From positions 77,705 through 141,704 of the forward strand of contig NZ_PYBV01000003.1 in assembly GCF_003205615.1 (NCBI RefSeq): 64,000 nucleotides of DNA. Reading direction: 5' to 3'. How positions within the stretch are numbered: the stretch's first letter is position 1; the number at the start of each line of letters is the position of its first letter. Source of the stretch: Micromonospora arborensis (GTDB lineage: Bacteria > Actinomycetota > Actinomycetes > Mycobacteriales > Micromonosporaceae). A program made the translations under genes and the position numbers. Under the pieces are notes generated by a model. It saw only the letters and a list, made by a program, of their open reading frames with translations. It was not told the DNA's origin and searched no databases. Shown piece after piece: positions 43,155 through 51,847 of the stretch.

Positions 43155-43230
43155 GTCGACCGCCGGGCGGTTCTCCGACCCGGGAGACGGTGGCCTGCCC
43201 GCCCGGCAGTCGGCTGGTGGGACGCGTCCG

Positions 43231-43257
43231 GTTCACCCAGGAGTGACCCGGTAGGGT
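43231..43257 (+). promoter_or_regulatory. Promoter region of the acyltransferase gene
   Basis: GTTCACCCAGG-AGTGACC (43231-43248) is a two-unit 11-bp direct repeat close to the Streptomyces PHO-box consensus (recalled). TAGGGT (43252-43257) is a -10-like box. Seven bases later a GTG (43265) opens a 26-codon frame that ends 25 bases before the acyltransferase gene. Confidence 0.4.
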
Positions 43258-43370
43258 GCCCCGGGTGCGGCCCTGCCGGGCCGTCGCGGGCGTCGCCGTC
43301 GCGCCGTCCGACGCCGCGCCGAGGAGGATACGGACGTGCTGGTGACCCTGCCGAGCTTCGGAGTCCCGGC

Positions 43371-44606
43371 ATGACGAGCGCCGCAGCGGTGGCAACGACC
43401 CGGCCCGCGCCCGCGCCAGCCCGACTGCCCTCGCTGACCGGGCTGCGGTGGATCGCCGCGCTGCTCGTCTTCGGCTTCCACGCGGGCACCATGCGGATCA
43501 TCGCCGAGCCGGACTACAAGGCGGTGGTCGACGCGCTGTTCACCCTCGGCCTGTCCGGGGTGCAGTTCTTCTTCATCCTCAGTGGTTTCGTGCTGGTCTG
43601 GTCGGCCCGCGCGGGCGACTCCCGGCGTACCTTCTGGCGGCGCCGGGTCGCCAAGATCTACCCGAACCACCTGGTGCTGTGGGGGGCGGCGCTGCTGGTC
43701 GCCTGGTGGTTCGCCGACCCGGTCGTGCCCGCGGCCGCGCTGGAGAACGTGCTGCTGTTGCAGGCCTGGGACCCCCGGCCGGGCTGGTTCTACAGCATCA
43801 ACACCGTGAGCTGGTCACTCTCCTGCGAGTTCTTCTTCTACCTGTGTCTGCCGCTGGCGTTGCCGCTGCTGCGCCGGGCCCGGCCGAAGCTGCTCTGGGT
43901 GCTGATCGTCGCGTTGCCGCTGCTGATCCTCGCGCTCTGGCCGGCCCAGCAGTTGGTGCCGGAGGTGAGCCGGTGGTGGTTCACGCAGATCTTCCCGCCC
44001 GTACGGTCGCTGGAGTTCTGGTTGGGCGCGGCGGCGGCCGAGTTGATGCGCCGTGGCCTCTGGCGTGGTCCGGGGCTGACGGCGGCCAGCGTGATCTTCC
44101 TGGGCACCTGGGTGGCGGCCGCGGAGTGGATCCGTGCCGAACTGTGGACCACGCTGCTCGCGGTCGCGTACCTGCTGGTGATCACCGCCGCCGCGGACGC
44201 GGACGTGCGGGGCAAGCGTTCGCCGTGGCGGTCCCGGCCGCTGGTCTGGCTCGGGGAGGTGTCCTTCGCCTTCTACCTGGTGCACGTGCTGGTGATGACG
44301 AGCGTGCTGCGCCTCAGCGGTGACTGGGGGACCGGCTTCGAGGGCTGGCGCGGCCCGGCCGCGGTGCTCGGTTTCCTGCTGGTGAACCTGATCCTCGCCG
44401 GGTTGTTGCACCGCTTCGTCGAGACCCCGATGATGCGCCGACTCGCGCCGCGTCGTCGGGCCCGGCCGCCCATCCCCGAGCAACGCACGGCCGGAACCCA
44501 GGTCACCGGCGACGAGGCCCACCACACCGACGGCGTGGGGACGCGGGCCGAGGCCGGCGGGGCCGACCAGGCTGGCAGCCGATCATCGTACGTCGACTCG
44601 CGCTGA
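43371..44606 (+). CDS. Acyltransferase family 3 membrane protein
   Basis: A 411-residue integral membrane O-acyltransferase with about ten helices. The family start 'LPSLTGLRWIAALLVFGFHAG' carries the catalytic His, followed by 'SGVQFFFILSGFVLVWS' and the Arg-rich 'RRTFWRRRVAKIYPNH', and 'SWSLSCEFFFYL'. It should add acetyl or another acyl group to hydroxyls of the extracellular polymer. The C-terminal 60 residues are a disordered, Arg/Thr-rich tail. It lies in the glycan locus, after a divergent promoter shared with the GT2 gene. Confidence 0.88.
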   Translation: MTSAAAVATTRPAPAPARLPSLTGLRWIAALLVFGFHAGTMRIIAEPDYKAVVDALFTLGLSGVQFFFILSGFVLVWSARAGDSRRTFWRRRVAKIYPNHLVLWGAALLVAWWFADPVVPAAALENVLLLQAWDPRPGWFYSINTVSWSLSCEFFFYLCLPLALPLLRRARPKLLWVLIVALPLLILALWPAQQLVPEVSRWWFTQIFPPVRSLEFWLGAAAAELMRRGLWRGPGLTAASVIFLGTWVAAAEWIRAELWTTLLAVAYLLVITAAADADVRGKRSPWRSRPLVWLGEVSFAFYLVHVLVMTSVLRLSGDWGTGFEGWRGPAAVLGFLLVNLILAGLLHRFVETPMMRRLAPRRRARPPIPEQRTAGTQVTGDEAHHTDGVGTRAEAGGADQAGSRSSYVDSR

Positions 44607-44698
44607 CACCGTCCACCCTGGTCAGCAGGGTCGGCGCGGCGTACGCCGACACGCCCGTGGCCGGTGCGTCCAGGTCGGCGTGGCGGTAGCGTGGGGAC

Positions 44699-45133
44699 GT
44701 GCTCCCGGTCGCGCTCACCTGTCCGCTGTGGTGGGTGGCGCGCTGGGCTACGCGGGTGCTGACCAGCCTCGCCGTGGTGGCGGCCCTGGCGCTCGGCGCG
44801 GGCGCGGCCTCGGCCGCCGTGCCGACCGCGAGCGCCGTGCCGACCCCGAGCGCCGCGCCGGCACCGAGCGCGGTGCCGTTCGCGCCCGGGGCGCTGGTGA
44901 CGTCCTGCCGGCCCACCTCGCCGGAGGCTGCGGCGCATCCGGCCCAGGTGGTCCGAGCGGGGGCCGGCGAGGCGTCCTCCCCGGCCGGGTCGGTCGACTC
45001 GCAACCAGCGCCGCCCGGAGGCCTGGGCACCATCGCGACCGGCGTGCTGCCGGTGTGCGCGGCCGGATCCGACCGGCTGCCTCTCGTCGACGGCCCGCAC
45101 GGCTGGGCTCCCCGGGGCCCACCCGGGCGCTGA
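44699..45133 (+). CDS. Small secreted Ala/Pro/Ser-rich protein
   Basis: A 144-residue frame starting with a clear signal peptide ('WWVARWATRVLTSLAVVAALALGAGAASA') followed by a low-complexity Ala/Pro/Ser linker and a mature part with two Cys (70 and 119). A -10-like TAGCGT lies six bases before the GTG and no Shine-Dalgarno is seen, suggesting a leaderless message. No family is recognised; it may be a cell-wall-associated protein. Confidence 0.5.
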   Translation: MLPVALTCPLWWVARWATRVLTSLAVVAALALGAGAASAAVPTASAVPTPSAAPAPSAVPFAPGALVTSCRPTSPEAAAHPAQVVRAGAGEASSPAGSVDSQPAPPGGLGTIATGVLPVCAAGSDRLPLVDGPHGWAPRGPPGR

Positions 45134-45266
45134 GTCACCGGGACGAGCGTCCCGTCGCCGCGCCCTGTCGACCCACCAGCTCCGCACCCCGCCGATCCGT
45201 GGTCCACCGTGGCCACCTGGCCGGTGGGGCTCCCCATCGCTTTGCTCTCTCCCCGAGGTGCCGACC

Positions 45267-46037
45267 ATGGAGACCATCGTCTTCTACCAGTTCGTGACCG
45301 AGGTGCCGCAGGCCGCGGCCATCTGGTCGACCCTGTTCCTGCTGGCACTGGGCGTGCTCGCCGTGCTGGTCGCCCGCCCCGAGCGGGAACGGCCCACGGA
45401 CGATCCGCTCCCGGCCGCGCCGACCGCCCGCGAGGTGGCCGCGGCCGAGGCCGTCGACCTGCGCCGGTACGCCGAGGAGGTGACCGTCGCAGCGGCCGGC
45501 GCGGCCCGGACGGCACGGCGGCGACGCGACGCCTGGCTCACCGCCCAGGAGCAGGTGGAGAGGGCCTGGGCGGGGTACGACGAGGCGGACACCGCCGCCC
45601 GACGCTTCGCGGGGTCTGCGGCGCTGCCCACCCCGCACACCCCCCGGACCCCCGCCGAGTACGCGTCCCGGGAGCGCTACCTGCACCGCGCGGCGACGGC
45701 GGCGTACTGGCGGGGCGACCTGACCATGGCGCAGCTCGGTGACGTGTTCTCCCACCGACACGGCTGGGATCCCCGACGGCACCCGGTCGAGCAGGAGGCG
45801 CTGCTCAGCCGGACGATCCGGGACGCGAGACTGGCCGACTACCAGGCCGCCGCCACCGAGGAGCGGGCCGCCTGGCGGGACGCGGAACTGGCCGCCGAGG
45901 CGGCGCGCACCCTCGCCGAGGAGGCGTACGCGGCGGCGGCCCGGTTGCGGCCGAGCCCGGCACCCGCCCGACGGGCGGCGAGCGGCGTGTCCCGGCCCGC
46001 CCTCGTGGCCCGGTGGCGGCCGGCTCGTGTGGGTTGA
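45267..46037 (+). CDS. Membrane-anchored helical protein, unknown function
   Basis: A 256-residue protein with one N-terminal membrane helix ('AIWSTLFLLALGVLAVLVA', residues 19-37) and a long, highly helical Ala/Arg/Glu-rich cytoplasmic part with heptad-like runs. The middle contains 'EYASRERYLHRAATAAYWRGDLTMAQLGDVFSHRHGWDPRRHP', which looks like a folded motif rather than pure coiled coil. The ATG at 45267 is chosen because gaggtg lies six bases upstream; a GTG at 45258 is possible. No family is recognised. Confidence 0.6.
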   Translation: METIVFYQFVTEVPQAAAIWSTLFLLALGVLAVLVARPERERPTDDPLPAAPTAREVAAAEAVDLRRYAEEVTVAAAGAARTARRRRDAWLTAQEQVERAWAGYDEADTAARRFAGSAALPTPHTPRTPAEYASRERYLHRAATAAYWRGDLTMAQLGDVFSHRHGWDPRRHPVEQEALLSRTIRDARLADYQAAATEERAAWRDAELAAEAARTLAEEAYAAAARLRPSPAPARRAASGVSRPALVARWRPARVG

Positions 46038-46252
46038 GCCCGATCCGTTACGTGAGCCCCGTCACGCCATTGGAAAATCGGGCGTCCGGCACGATCGGCT
46101 CGATCCTTCCCGGGATTGTGGCCGCATTATCGGCGGCCTGTCCGGTTGTCGCCCACAGGCGTCACCGTAACCGGTTGTCCCATCGAGTCACGTCATCGGC
46201 AATACGCGCAGAAATTGTTGCGGCAAATCGGGTTTACGCAGGTGGGCCTTGC

Positions 46253-46281
46253 TTGGCAGGGTGCGAGTGGGCCAGTAGTGT
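46253..46281 (+). promoter_or_regulatory. Promoter for the c-di-AMP riboswitch and C39 peptidase
   Basis: TTGGCA (46253-46258), a 17-bp spacer and TAGTGT (46276-46281) place the start of transcription near 46288, just before the riboswitch. The upstream part of this 670-base gap (46038-46250) is less GC-rich and holds no gene. Confidence 0.6.
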
Positions 46282-46299
46282 CGTCCCGTCCGGTGCGGT

Positions 46300-46462
46300 A
46301 ACCGATCGCAAGAGGCGACGCCGCGCCGACCCGCTCAATCGTGATCAACGAACCGGGGACCCATCAGTAAGTCCGGGGTGAATCCGCGAGCCACGGCCCG
46401 CGGTAGGGCGATCTTCCCGCCCGAATCCGTCAGCTAACCCGGTAGGCGGTGTCGGAAGGAGT
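46300..46462 (+). promoter_or_regulatory. Cyclic di-AMP (ydaO/yuaA-type) riboswitch
   Basis: The RNA contains the hallmark blocks of the ydaO class in order: atcgcaagaggcgacg, gaaccggggaccca (46350-46363), ggggtgaatccgcgagcca, cggtagggcgatcttcccgc, and ccgaatccgtcagctaaccc-ggtaggcg (46421-46448), ending with ggaaggag that can pair back. In actinobacteria this class usually controls cell-wall hydrolase genes and turns expression off when c-di-AMP binds (known of the class). A further 245 bases lie between it and the gene; they include tgacggtgagctgacc-type sequence and probably the expression platform. Boundaries are approximate. Confidence 0.85.
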
Positions 46463-46707
46463 TCCCAACTCGTGCAGCACCTTTCCACCCTTCGGTTGTT
46501 CCCTCGCCTCCACGGCGCAGCGGTGCCCCCGCTCACCCGTCCAGTGACGGTGAGCTGACCCCCCGGGTCATCGCCTTTCCCGCCCGGCCGCGCCGGGCGT
46601 TCCCCTGAGCGGTTCACCATCCGCGGACCACGGTCCGTGCGCTGACGCCTGCCCGGATACCGGTCCGGCCGCGGTGTGCCGCTCTCCCCCCGATCCGTGG
46701 AGGACCC

Positions 46708-47529
46708 GTGAAGCACACCATGCAGCGTCAACTCCGACGCTTCGCCACCCAGCGTCCGTACCAGATCGCCGCCGCCTCCGCCGCGGCCCTCGTGATCGCC
46801 ACCACCACCGGCGCTCTGCTCGCCACCGCCGACGACGCTCCGGCCAGCCAGCGCACCGCGACCACGGTCGCCGAGATGCGCAGCGACACCGTCGCCTCCC
46901 TCGGCGAGGCACGCGACGCGTCCCCGTCGGCCAGCGCCGCCCCGGCCACCAGCGCCGCGTCTCCCGCCGCCAAGGCCAGCAGCAACCCGGACCTGACCCG
47001 TAAGCCGGAGCCGCCGAAGCCGCCCGCGACCAAGGTGCTCAAGTACGAGTACGAGGCGCAGAACACGTACTACAACTGCGGCCCGGCGGCCACCCGCAAC
47101 GCGCTCAGCGCCACCGGCATCGACCGCACCCAGGAAGAGCTCGGTGCCGAACTCGGCACCACCGAGATGGGCACCAACTCGGCCGAGGACACCACCCGGG
47201 TGCTCAACGCCGAGGTGAAGGGCGCCCCGTACCGGACCCGGATGTTCGCCGGCGCACCCAGCCCGGCGCAGATGGACCGGCTGCAGGCCGACGTCGTCAA
47301 GGCCATCACCGACGGCCGGGGCGTGGTGGCCAACGTGGTCGGCGACGCCACCGACACCGACGGTGGCTGGCACTCCTACGGCGGCGGGCACTACATCGCC
47401 GTCGTGGGTTACAAGGACAACGGCCGGACCGTGCGGATCGCCGACTCGGCGAACCCGGCCGACCCGTCGTACTGGATCACCACGATCGACCTGGCCAACT
47501 GGATCGCCAGCCGGGGCTACTCCGCCTGA
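46708..47529 (+). CDS. Secreted C39-like cysteine peptidase
   Basis: A 273-residue exported protein. A signal or anchor helix ('PYQIAAASAAALVIATTTGALLATA') is followed by an Ala/Ser/Pro-rich linker and a C39-like papain-fold domain. The catalytic Cys lies in 'NTYYNCGPAATRNALSATG', His in 'YGGGHYIAVVGYKDNG' and Asp in 'VRIADSANP'. GTG 46708 follows ggagga. The c-di-AMP riboswitch upstream links it to wall or osmotic homeostasis. Unlike most targets of this riboswitch it is not an NlpC/P60 or Rpf-type hydrolase, so it may be a peptidoglycan or protein peptidase acting at the wall. Confidence 0.85.
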   Translation: MKHTMQRQLRRFATQRPYQIAAASAAALVIATTTGALLATADDAPASQRTATTVAEMRSDTVASLGEARDASPSASAAPATSAASPAAKASSNPDLTRKPEPPKPPATKVLKYEYEAQNTYYNCGPAATRNALSATGIDRTQEELGAELGTTEMGTNSAEDTTRVLNAEVKGAPYRTRMFAGAPSPAQMDRLQADVVKAITDGRGVVANVVGDATDTDGGWHSYGGGHYIAVVGYKDNGRTVRIADSANPADPSYWITTIDLANWIASRGYSA

Positions 47530-47662
47530 CCCGGGCACGTTGACCGCCGCGGGCGCCGTCCCTCACGAGGGGCCGGCGCCCGCGGTGTCTTTCCCGACGC
47601 GTGCGGCGTGCGCGGCTGGCCGCGACCCGTGCTGGCGCTGCTGGACGCGTACCGGTGAGCGG

Positions 47663-49333
47663 TCATGCCTGTGCGGACGCGGTCAGTTCCTTCGCGGGCG
47701 CCAGCTCCCGGCGCGCGGCGGTCAGGAACGCCTCGGCGTACGAGTCGGCGGGGAAGTCACCCAGGTAACGCCGGCGGGTGGCCCAGCGCTCGGCGGCCAG
47801 CGGGTCGGTGTCCAGCAGAGCGGTCAGCACGTCGTCCACGTTGGACATGTCCCGACGCAGGACGTAACCGGACGCGGCCAACGGGAAACGCTCGGTGAAC
47901 CGAGCGCCCTCGTCGCCCATGTCGGTGACCGCGTACGGCTTGCTGGAGTAGAGGTAGTCCGAGATGACCCCGGAGACGTCGGAGACCAACGCGTCCGATC
48001 GGTTCACGCACTCGGTCAGGCTCAGCTCCCGGGCGGCCGCGCCGATGACGTGCTGGCGTCCGCTGCGGGCCCGGTCGGCCACGAGTAGCTCGGTCAACCG
48101 GCCGAGTTGGCGGGCCGACGCCGGGTGCTGCGCCGTGTACGGGTGGGCGCGCAGGATCACCGTCGCGCCGCGCTCCAGCAGCCGCCGCAGCAGGGCTTCG
48201 GCCACCGGCAGCGAGCAGTAGTCGGCGTCGGCGTGGTGCCCGGTCCAGGTCGGGGTGTAGAGCACCGTCGGTTGCGCCAAGCCCCGCGCCGGCTCCGGGC
48301 GTACCGTGATCGACTCGACCTGCGGGCGGCCCACCACCACGAACTTCTCCGCCGGGATCTGCACCCCGGCGCGGGCGTACCTGTCGATCGCCGCTGGCCC
48401 GGCCACGAAGATCCGGTCGAAGATCCCGGACACCGGGTTGGCGCTCGGCGCCTTGTCGCTGTCGCCGTGGTGCAACTGGACGTGGGTGAGCTGGGTGAAG
48501 CGGACGCAGTGGCTGTTCTTCGCCCCGTGGTTGACGTAGAACGCCACCCGCAGGCTCGGCACCAGCGCCTCGTCCATCGCCCGCAGGGTCGGGCAGTAGA
48601 CCACCGGCGCGTCGGTGGCCGCCGCGATCGGGGCCAGGAACTCCGGCTCGCGCAGCACGACCAGGAACGGCCGGCCGATCCGCTCCAGGTACGGCAGCCA
48701 CATGGTGACCTGGTATTCCGAGCCGGGAGGCGCGGAGAAGTAGAGCAGGAACTCCGGCTGGTGCCGGCGCAGCGCGCGAGCCACCGGCCCGCCACCTGCT
48801 GACGGCCGGAACCGCCGCCGGGCCAGGTCCAGTGCGACCACACCGGCGCCCGCGCCGACCAGCAGACTGGCGGCCAGCGCCACGCCAGCCGGCAGCGCGA
48901 GGGCCGCAGCGAGCGCCACCACGGCGAGCAGCCCGAGCAGGGCGGTGCCGAGCCGGTCGGCGATCAGCGGCGTCCAGGCGCGTACCGGCAGATTGGCGGC
49001 CCGGATCTCCAGGTTGCCGGCGCTGCGCAGCGGCCCCACCAGCAGCACCAACCCCAGCAACACCAGCGCGGTGGCGACCAGCGTGAGGTTGAGCCCGTCA
49101 CCCAACTGCCGGGCGTAACCGACCAGGACCGCGGCGGCGATCAGCGTCGTCTCCGCGACGAGGTCAGCGGTGCGCCGGATCCGCTGCTCGGCGGCCGAGG
49201 CGGCCAACGCGGCGACGGCCAGCGCCAGCCCCCAACCGGTGGCGCCGGTGAGCGCCAACACGACGAAGGCCAGGACGGCCAACCCGGTGCTCAGACACCG
49301 GGCAGCCAACTTTCGGACCAGGTCGCCGCGCAT
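47663..49333 (-). CDS. TagF-like polyol-phosphate polymerase with membrane N terminus
   Basis: A 556-residue protein. Residues 10-170 contain five or six membrane helices; residues 190-540 are a CDP-glycerol:poly(glycerophosphate) glycerophosphotransferase-type GT-B domain. 'VQLHHGDSDKAPSANPV' (288-301), 'LYTPTWTGHHADADY', 'ILRAHPYTAQHP' and 'LVSDVSGVISDYLYSSKPYAV' match TagF/TarL catalytic blocks, in which the first His and the H-P-x-x-x motif bind the nucleotide. It should add or polymerise alditol phosphate (ribitol or glycerol phosphate) onto the wall polymer. Membrane helices fused to TagF are unusual; classical TagF is peripheral. It shares the layout of the gene at 56032. Confidence 0.85.
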   Translation of the reverse strand: MRGDLVRKLAARCLSTGLAVLAFVVLALTGATGWGLALAVAALAASAAEQRIRRTADLVAETTLIAAAVLVGYARQLGDGLNLTLVATALVLLGLVLLVGPLRSAGNLEIRAANLPVRAWTPLIADRLGTALLGLLAVVALAAALALPAGVALAASLLVGAGAGVVALDLARRRFRPSAGGGPVARALRRHQPEFLLYFSAPPGSEYQVTMWLPYLERIGRPFLVVLREPEFLAPIAAATDAPVVYCPTLRAMDEALVPSLRVAFYVNHGAKNSHCVRFTQLTHVQLHHGDSDKAPSANPVSGIFDRIFVAGPAAIDRYARAGVQIPAEKFVVVGRPQVESITVRPEPARGLAQPTVLYTPTWTGHHADADYCSLPVAEALLRRLLERGATVILRAHPYTAQHPASARQLGRLTELLVADRARSGRQHVIGAAARELSLTECVNRSDALVSDVSGVISDYLYSSKPYAVTDMGDEGARFTERFPLAASGYVLRRDMSNVDDVLTALLDTDPLAAERWATRRRYLGDFPADSYAEAFLTAARRELAPAKELTASAQA

Positions 49334-49366
49334 GTCGCTCCGTTCGTGGTTCCGCAGCCGTCGACG

Positions 49367-50884
49367 TCAGTTCGCGGACGCCGCGCTGGCCGGCGCCTCG
49401 ACCTGATCCGGCCCGGACTGGGCTGGCACGGTCGGCGTGGGCCCGTCACCGGGCGCCCGGCGTACGTCGATCACCTGGCCGGTCAGGTCGGAGATCAGCA
49501 CGTCCAGTGACGACTGGGCGACTGCCTCGGCGGCGAGCAGGGTGTGCTCCGGCTCCTCGCCGAACGCCCGCGTCCGCATCGGCGTGGCGGTCCGCTCCGG
49601 GTTGATGCAGTTGACGCGGACGCCGACGTCGGCCCACTCGTCGGCGAGCGCCTGGGTGAGGTTGACCAGGGCCGCCTTGGTGGCCGAGTAGAGCGCGTAG
49701 CGGGCCCGGCCCCGGGTGTAGGAGCTGGACGTGTAGAGCAGCAGCTGGCCCTTGGTCTGCTGCAGGTACGGAAGGGCCTGGCGGGCGATGGTCACCGGAC
49801 CGACGAAGTTGACCTGGAGCAGCCGGTCCATGGTCTCCTCGTCCATCTCGGCGAGGGCGCCCTTCTCCAGGATGCCGGCGGTGACCACCACGTGGTCGAT
49901 CCGGCCGGTGGCCTCGAAGGCGGTCGTCAGTGCGGCCTCGACGTCCGCGGCCCGCTCCACGTGGGTGCCGGTGCTGGAACGGCTGAACGGGAAGACCTGG
50001 GCGCCGTAGCGGCGGGCCAGCTCGGTCAACTCGTGGCCGATGCCGTAGCTGCCGCCGAACACCACGATGGTGCGGCCGGTCAGCTCCTCGCTGTAGCTGC
50101 GGTGGTCGGTCAGCCGGGGCGCCTGCGCCGCGGCGAGCTGGAAGAGCTTGTCCGCCAGGTGCACGTCGACCGGGTGGGTGACCTTGATGTTCTCGTCCGA
50201 GCCGTCGATCACCTTGATCGGGGTGCCGGGCAGGTAGCGCAGCACCACGCCGCAGTCGTCGGTGGCGGCGAAGTCCGGGTCGTCCTCGGCGATCCGGTAC
50301 GCCTCACGGATCGTGGGGGAGCGGAACGCCTGCGGGGTCTGCCCACGGCGCAGCCGGGAGCGCACCGGAATGTCGGTGATGCAGTCGTTGTCGTCCACCT
50401 GGATGATCGTGTCCGCGGACGGAATGGCCACGTCCACGGCGTCGTAGGTCCAGAGCGCGTTGACGCACTCGCGCACGATCCTGCCGCTGAGCAGCGGGCG
50501 CACCGCGTCGTGGAAGAGGATGTTGCAGTCCGCCGGGCCGACCGCGTCCAACGCGATCCGGGTGGTGGCGTTGCGGGTGTCACCGCCCTCGATCACCTTG
50601 GTGACCTTGCGCAGGCCGGCCTTCTCGACGATCTGCCGGGCGTCGTCGACGTGGCCGGTCGCCATCAGCACGATGATCTCGTCGATCTCCGGCGCGGCCT
50701 CGAAGACTGCCAGGGTGTGCTCGATGATCGGCTTGCCGGCGATCTTCAGCAGTTGCTTCGGGATGCCGAGGCCCAGCCGGGTCCCGGTGCCTCCGGCCAG
50801 AACCACCGCCACTGTCCGTGAGGGCCGCCACGGCACCGAGGTCTCCGCTGCGGCGTCCGGGCCAGTGGTCTGGTCCTGCGTCAT
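49367..50884 (-). CDS. Bcs1-like fusion: CDP-ribitol pyrophosphorylase plus SDR reductase
   Basis: A 505-residue two-domain enzyme. Residues 25-250 are an IspD/TarI-type cytidylyltransferase with 'VVLAGGTGTRLGLGIPKQ', 'LFHDAVRPLLSG' and 'RLRRGQTPQAF'. Residues 269-475 are an SDR with 'VFGGSYGIG' (277-283 for the Gly motif), catalytic Ser near 387, Tyr399 and Lys403. The same fusion in Haemophilus (Bcs1/Acs1) makes CDP-ribitol from ribulose 5-phosphate and CTP. I therefore read this as the source of CDP-ribitol for the TagF-like polymerases, not as an isoprenoid enzyme. A Pro/Ala-rich tail ends it. Its ATG follows a ccggca leader with PHO-like heptads further upstream. Confidence 0.86.
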   Translation of the reverse strand: MTQDQTTGPDAAAETSVPWRPSRTVAVVLAGGTGTRLGLGIPKQLLKIAGKPIIEHTLAVFEAAPEIDEIIVLMATGHVDDARQIVEKAGLRKVTKVIEGGDTRNATTRIALDAVGPADCNILFHDAVRPLLSGRIVRECVNALWTYDAVDVAIPSADTIIQVDDNDCITDIPVRSRLRRGQTPQAFRSPTIREAYRIAEDDPDFAATDDCGVVLRYLPGTPIKVIDGSDENIKVTHPVDVHLADKLFQLAAAQAPRLTDHRSYSEELTGRTIVVFGGSYGIGHELTELARRYGAQVFPFSRSSTGTHVERAADVEAALTTAFEATGRIDHVVVTAGILEKGALAEMDEETMDRLLQVNFVGPVTIARQALPYLQQTKGQLLLYTSSSYTRGRARYALYSATKAALVNLTQALADEWADVGVRVNCINPERTATPMRTRAFGEEPEHTLLAAEAVAQSSLDVLISDLTGQVIDVRRAPGDGPTPTVPAQSGPDQVEAPASAASAN

Positions 50885-50908
50885 TGCCGGATCCTCACTC
50901 TCAGGGAT

Positions 50909-50954
50909 GGTTAACGGAAAGTTCCGCCCGAGCGGCGACGGAATGAACCTTAAC
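50909..50954 (-). promoter_or_regulatory. PHO-box-like heptads upstream of the Bcs1-like gene
   Basis: On the minus strand GTTCATT starts at 50948 and GTTAACC at 50915, 33 bases (three 11-bp units) apart; GTTAAGG overlaps the first at 50954. They lie 25-70 bases before the start codon. Confidence 0.35.
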
Positions 50955-51028
50955 GCGCGGACCGCGCCGCCCCAACGCGGGCGACGCGGTCCGTGGAGCT
51001 GTGTCGATGTCGGCAGTTCGCCGGCAGG

Positions 51029-51847
51029 CTACTTGCTGTTCGCGTACGCCTCGTAGGCCCGGATGACCTCGTCGGTGGGCCCGTCCATCCGCAGCACGCC
51101 CGATTCCAGCCAGATCGTTCGTTCGCAGGTGTCCCGTACGGAGGAGAGCTGGTGGCTGACGAGGAACACCGTGCCCGCGCCCTCCCGCAGCTCCCGCACC
51201 CGCTGCTCGCTGCGCTTGCGGAAGCCCTTGTCGCCGGTGGCGAGTGCCTCGTCGATGAGCAGCACGTCGTGCTTCTTCGCGGCGGCGATGGAGAACCGCA
51301 GCCGGGCCGCCATGCCGGAGGAGTACGTCCGCATCGGCAGGCTGGCGAAGTCGCCCCGCTCGTTGATCCCGGAGAACTCGATGATCCCGGCGGCCTGCTG
51401 GGCCACCTCGTCCGGGTGCATGCCCATGGCCAGGCAACCGAGGGTGACGTTGCGCTCCCCGGAGAGGTCGTTGAGCAGGGCGGCGTTCACGCCCAGCAGT
51501 GACGGCTGCCCCTGGGTGTGGATCGCGCCCTTGTTGACCGGCAGCAGGCCGGCGATGGCCCGCAGGATGGTGGACTTGCCGGAGCCGTTGCTGCCGATCA
51601 GCCCGATCGCCTCGCCCCGGTACGCGGTGAAGGAGACGCCCTTGACCGCGTGCACCTCCCGGACGTTCGGGGCGTGGGTGCGCTTGACCAGCCGGCGCAA
51701 CGCGGCCACCGGCGTGGTGCCACCGGAGGCTCCCTGGTGCACCCGGTAGATGATGTGCGCGTCGTCGACCACCACGGTCGGGATGCGCTCCTGGGTCGAG
51801 GTCATTGTCGCGCTCGCCTCGGGGGAGGCCTCGATGTGCTCAACCAC
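51029..51847 (-). CDS. TagH-like ABC exporter ATPase
   Basis: A 272-residue ATPase of the polysaccharide/teichoic-acid export family. Walker A is GSNGSGKST (85-93), then 'YSSGMAARLRFSIA' (signature) and 'DVLLIDEALATGDKGFRKRS' (Walker B with the TagH-type 'ALATGD'). 'VFLVSHQLSSVRDTC' supplies the switch His. With the upstream permease it should flip the lipid-linked polymer across the membrane. It overlaps the permease gene by eight bases. The 60-residue N-terminal extension is normal for this branch; the 200-residue C-terminal extension of Bacillus TagH is absent. Confidence 0.92.
   Translation of the reverse strand: MVEHIEASPEASATMTSTQERIPTVVVDDAHIIYRVHQGASGGTTPVAALRRLVKRTHAPNVREVHAVKGVSFTAYRGEAIGLIGSNGSGKSTILRAIAGLLPVNKGAIHTQGQPSLLGVNAALLNDLSGERNVTLGCLAMGMHPDEVAQQAAGIIEFSGINERGDFASLPMRTYSSGMAARLRFSIAAAKKHDVLLIDEALATGDKGFRKRSEQRVRELREGAGTVFLVSHQLSSVRDTCERTIWLESGVLRMDGPTDEVIRAYEAYANSK

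Noticed and set aside
49367..50884. IspD (isoprenoid) assignment for the cytidylyltransferase domain
   Set aside because: The SDR fusion and neighbouring TagF/TagGH-like genes match the Bcs1 CDP-ribitol enzyme instead.
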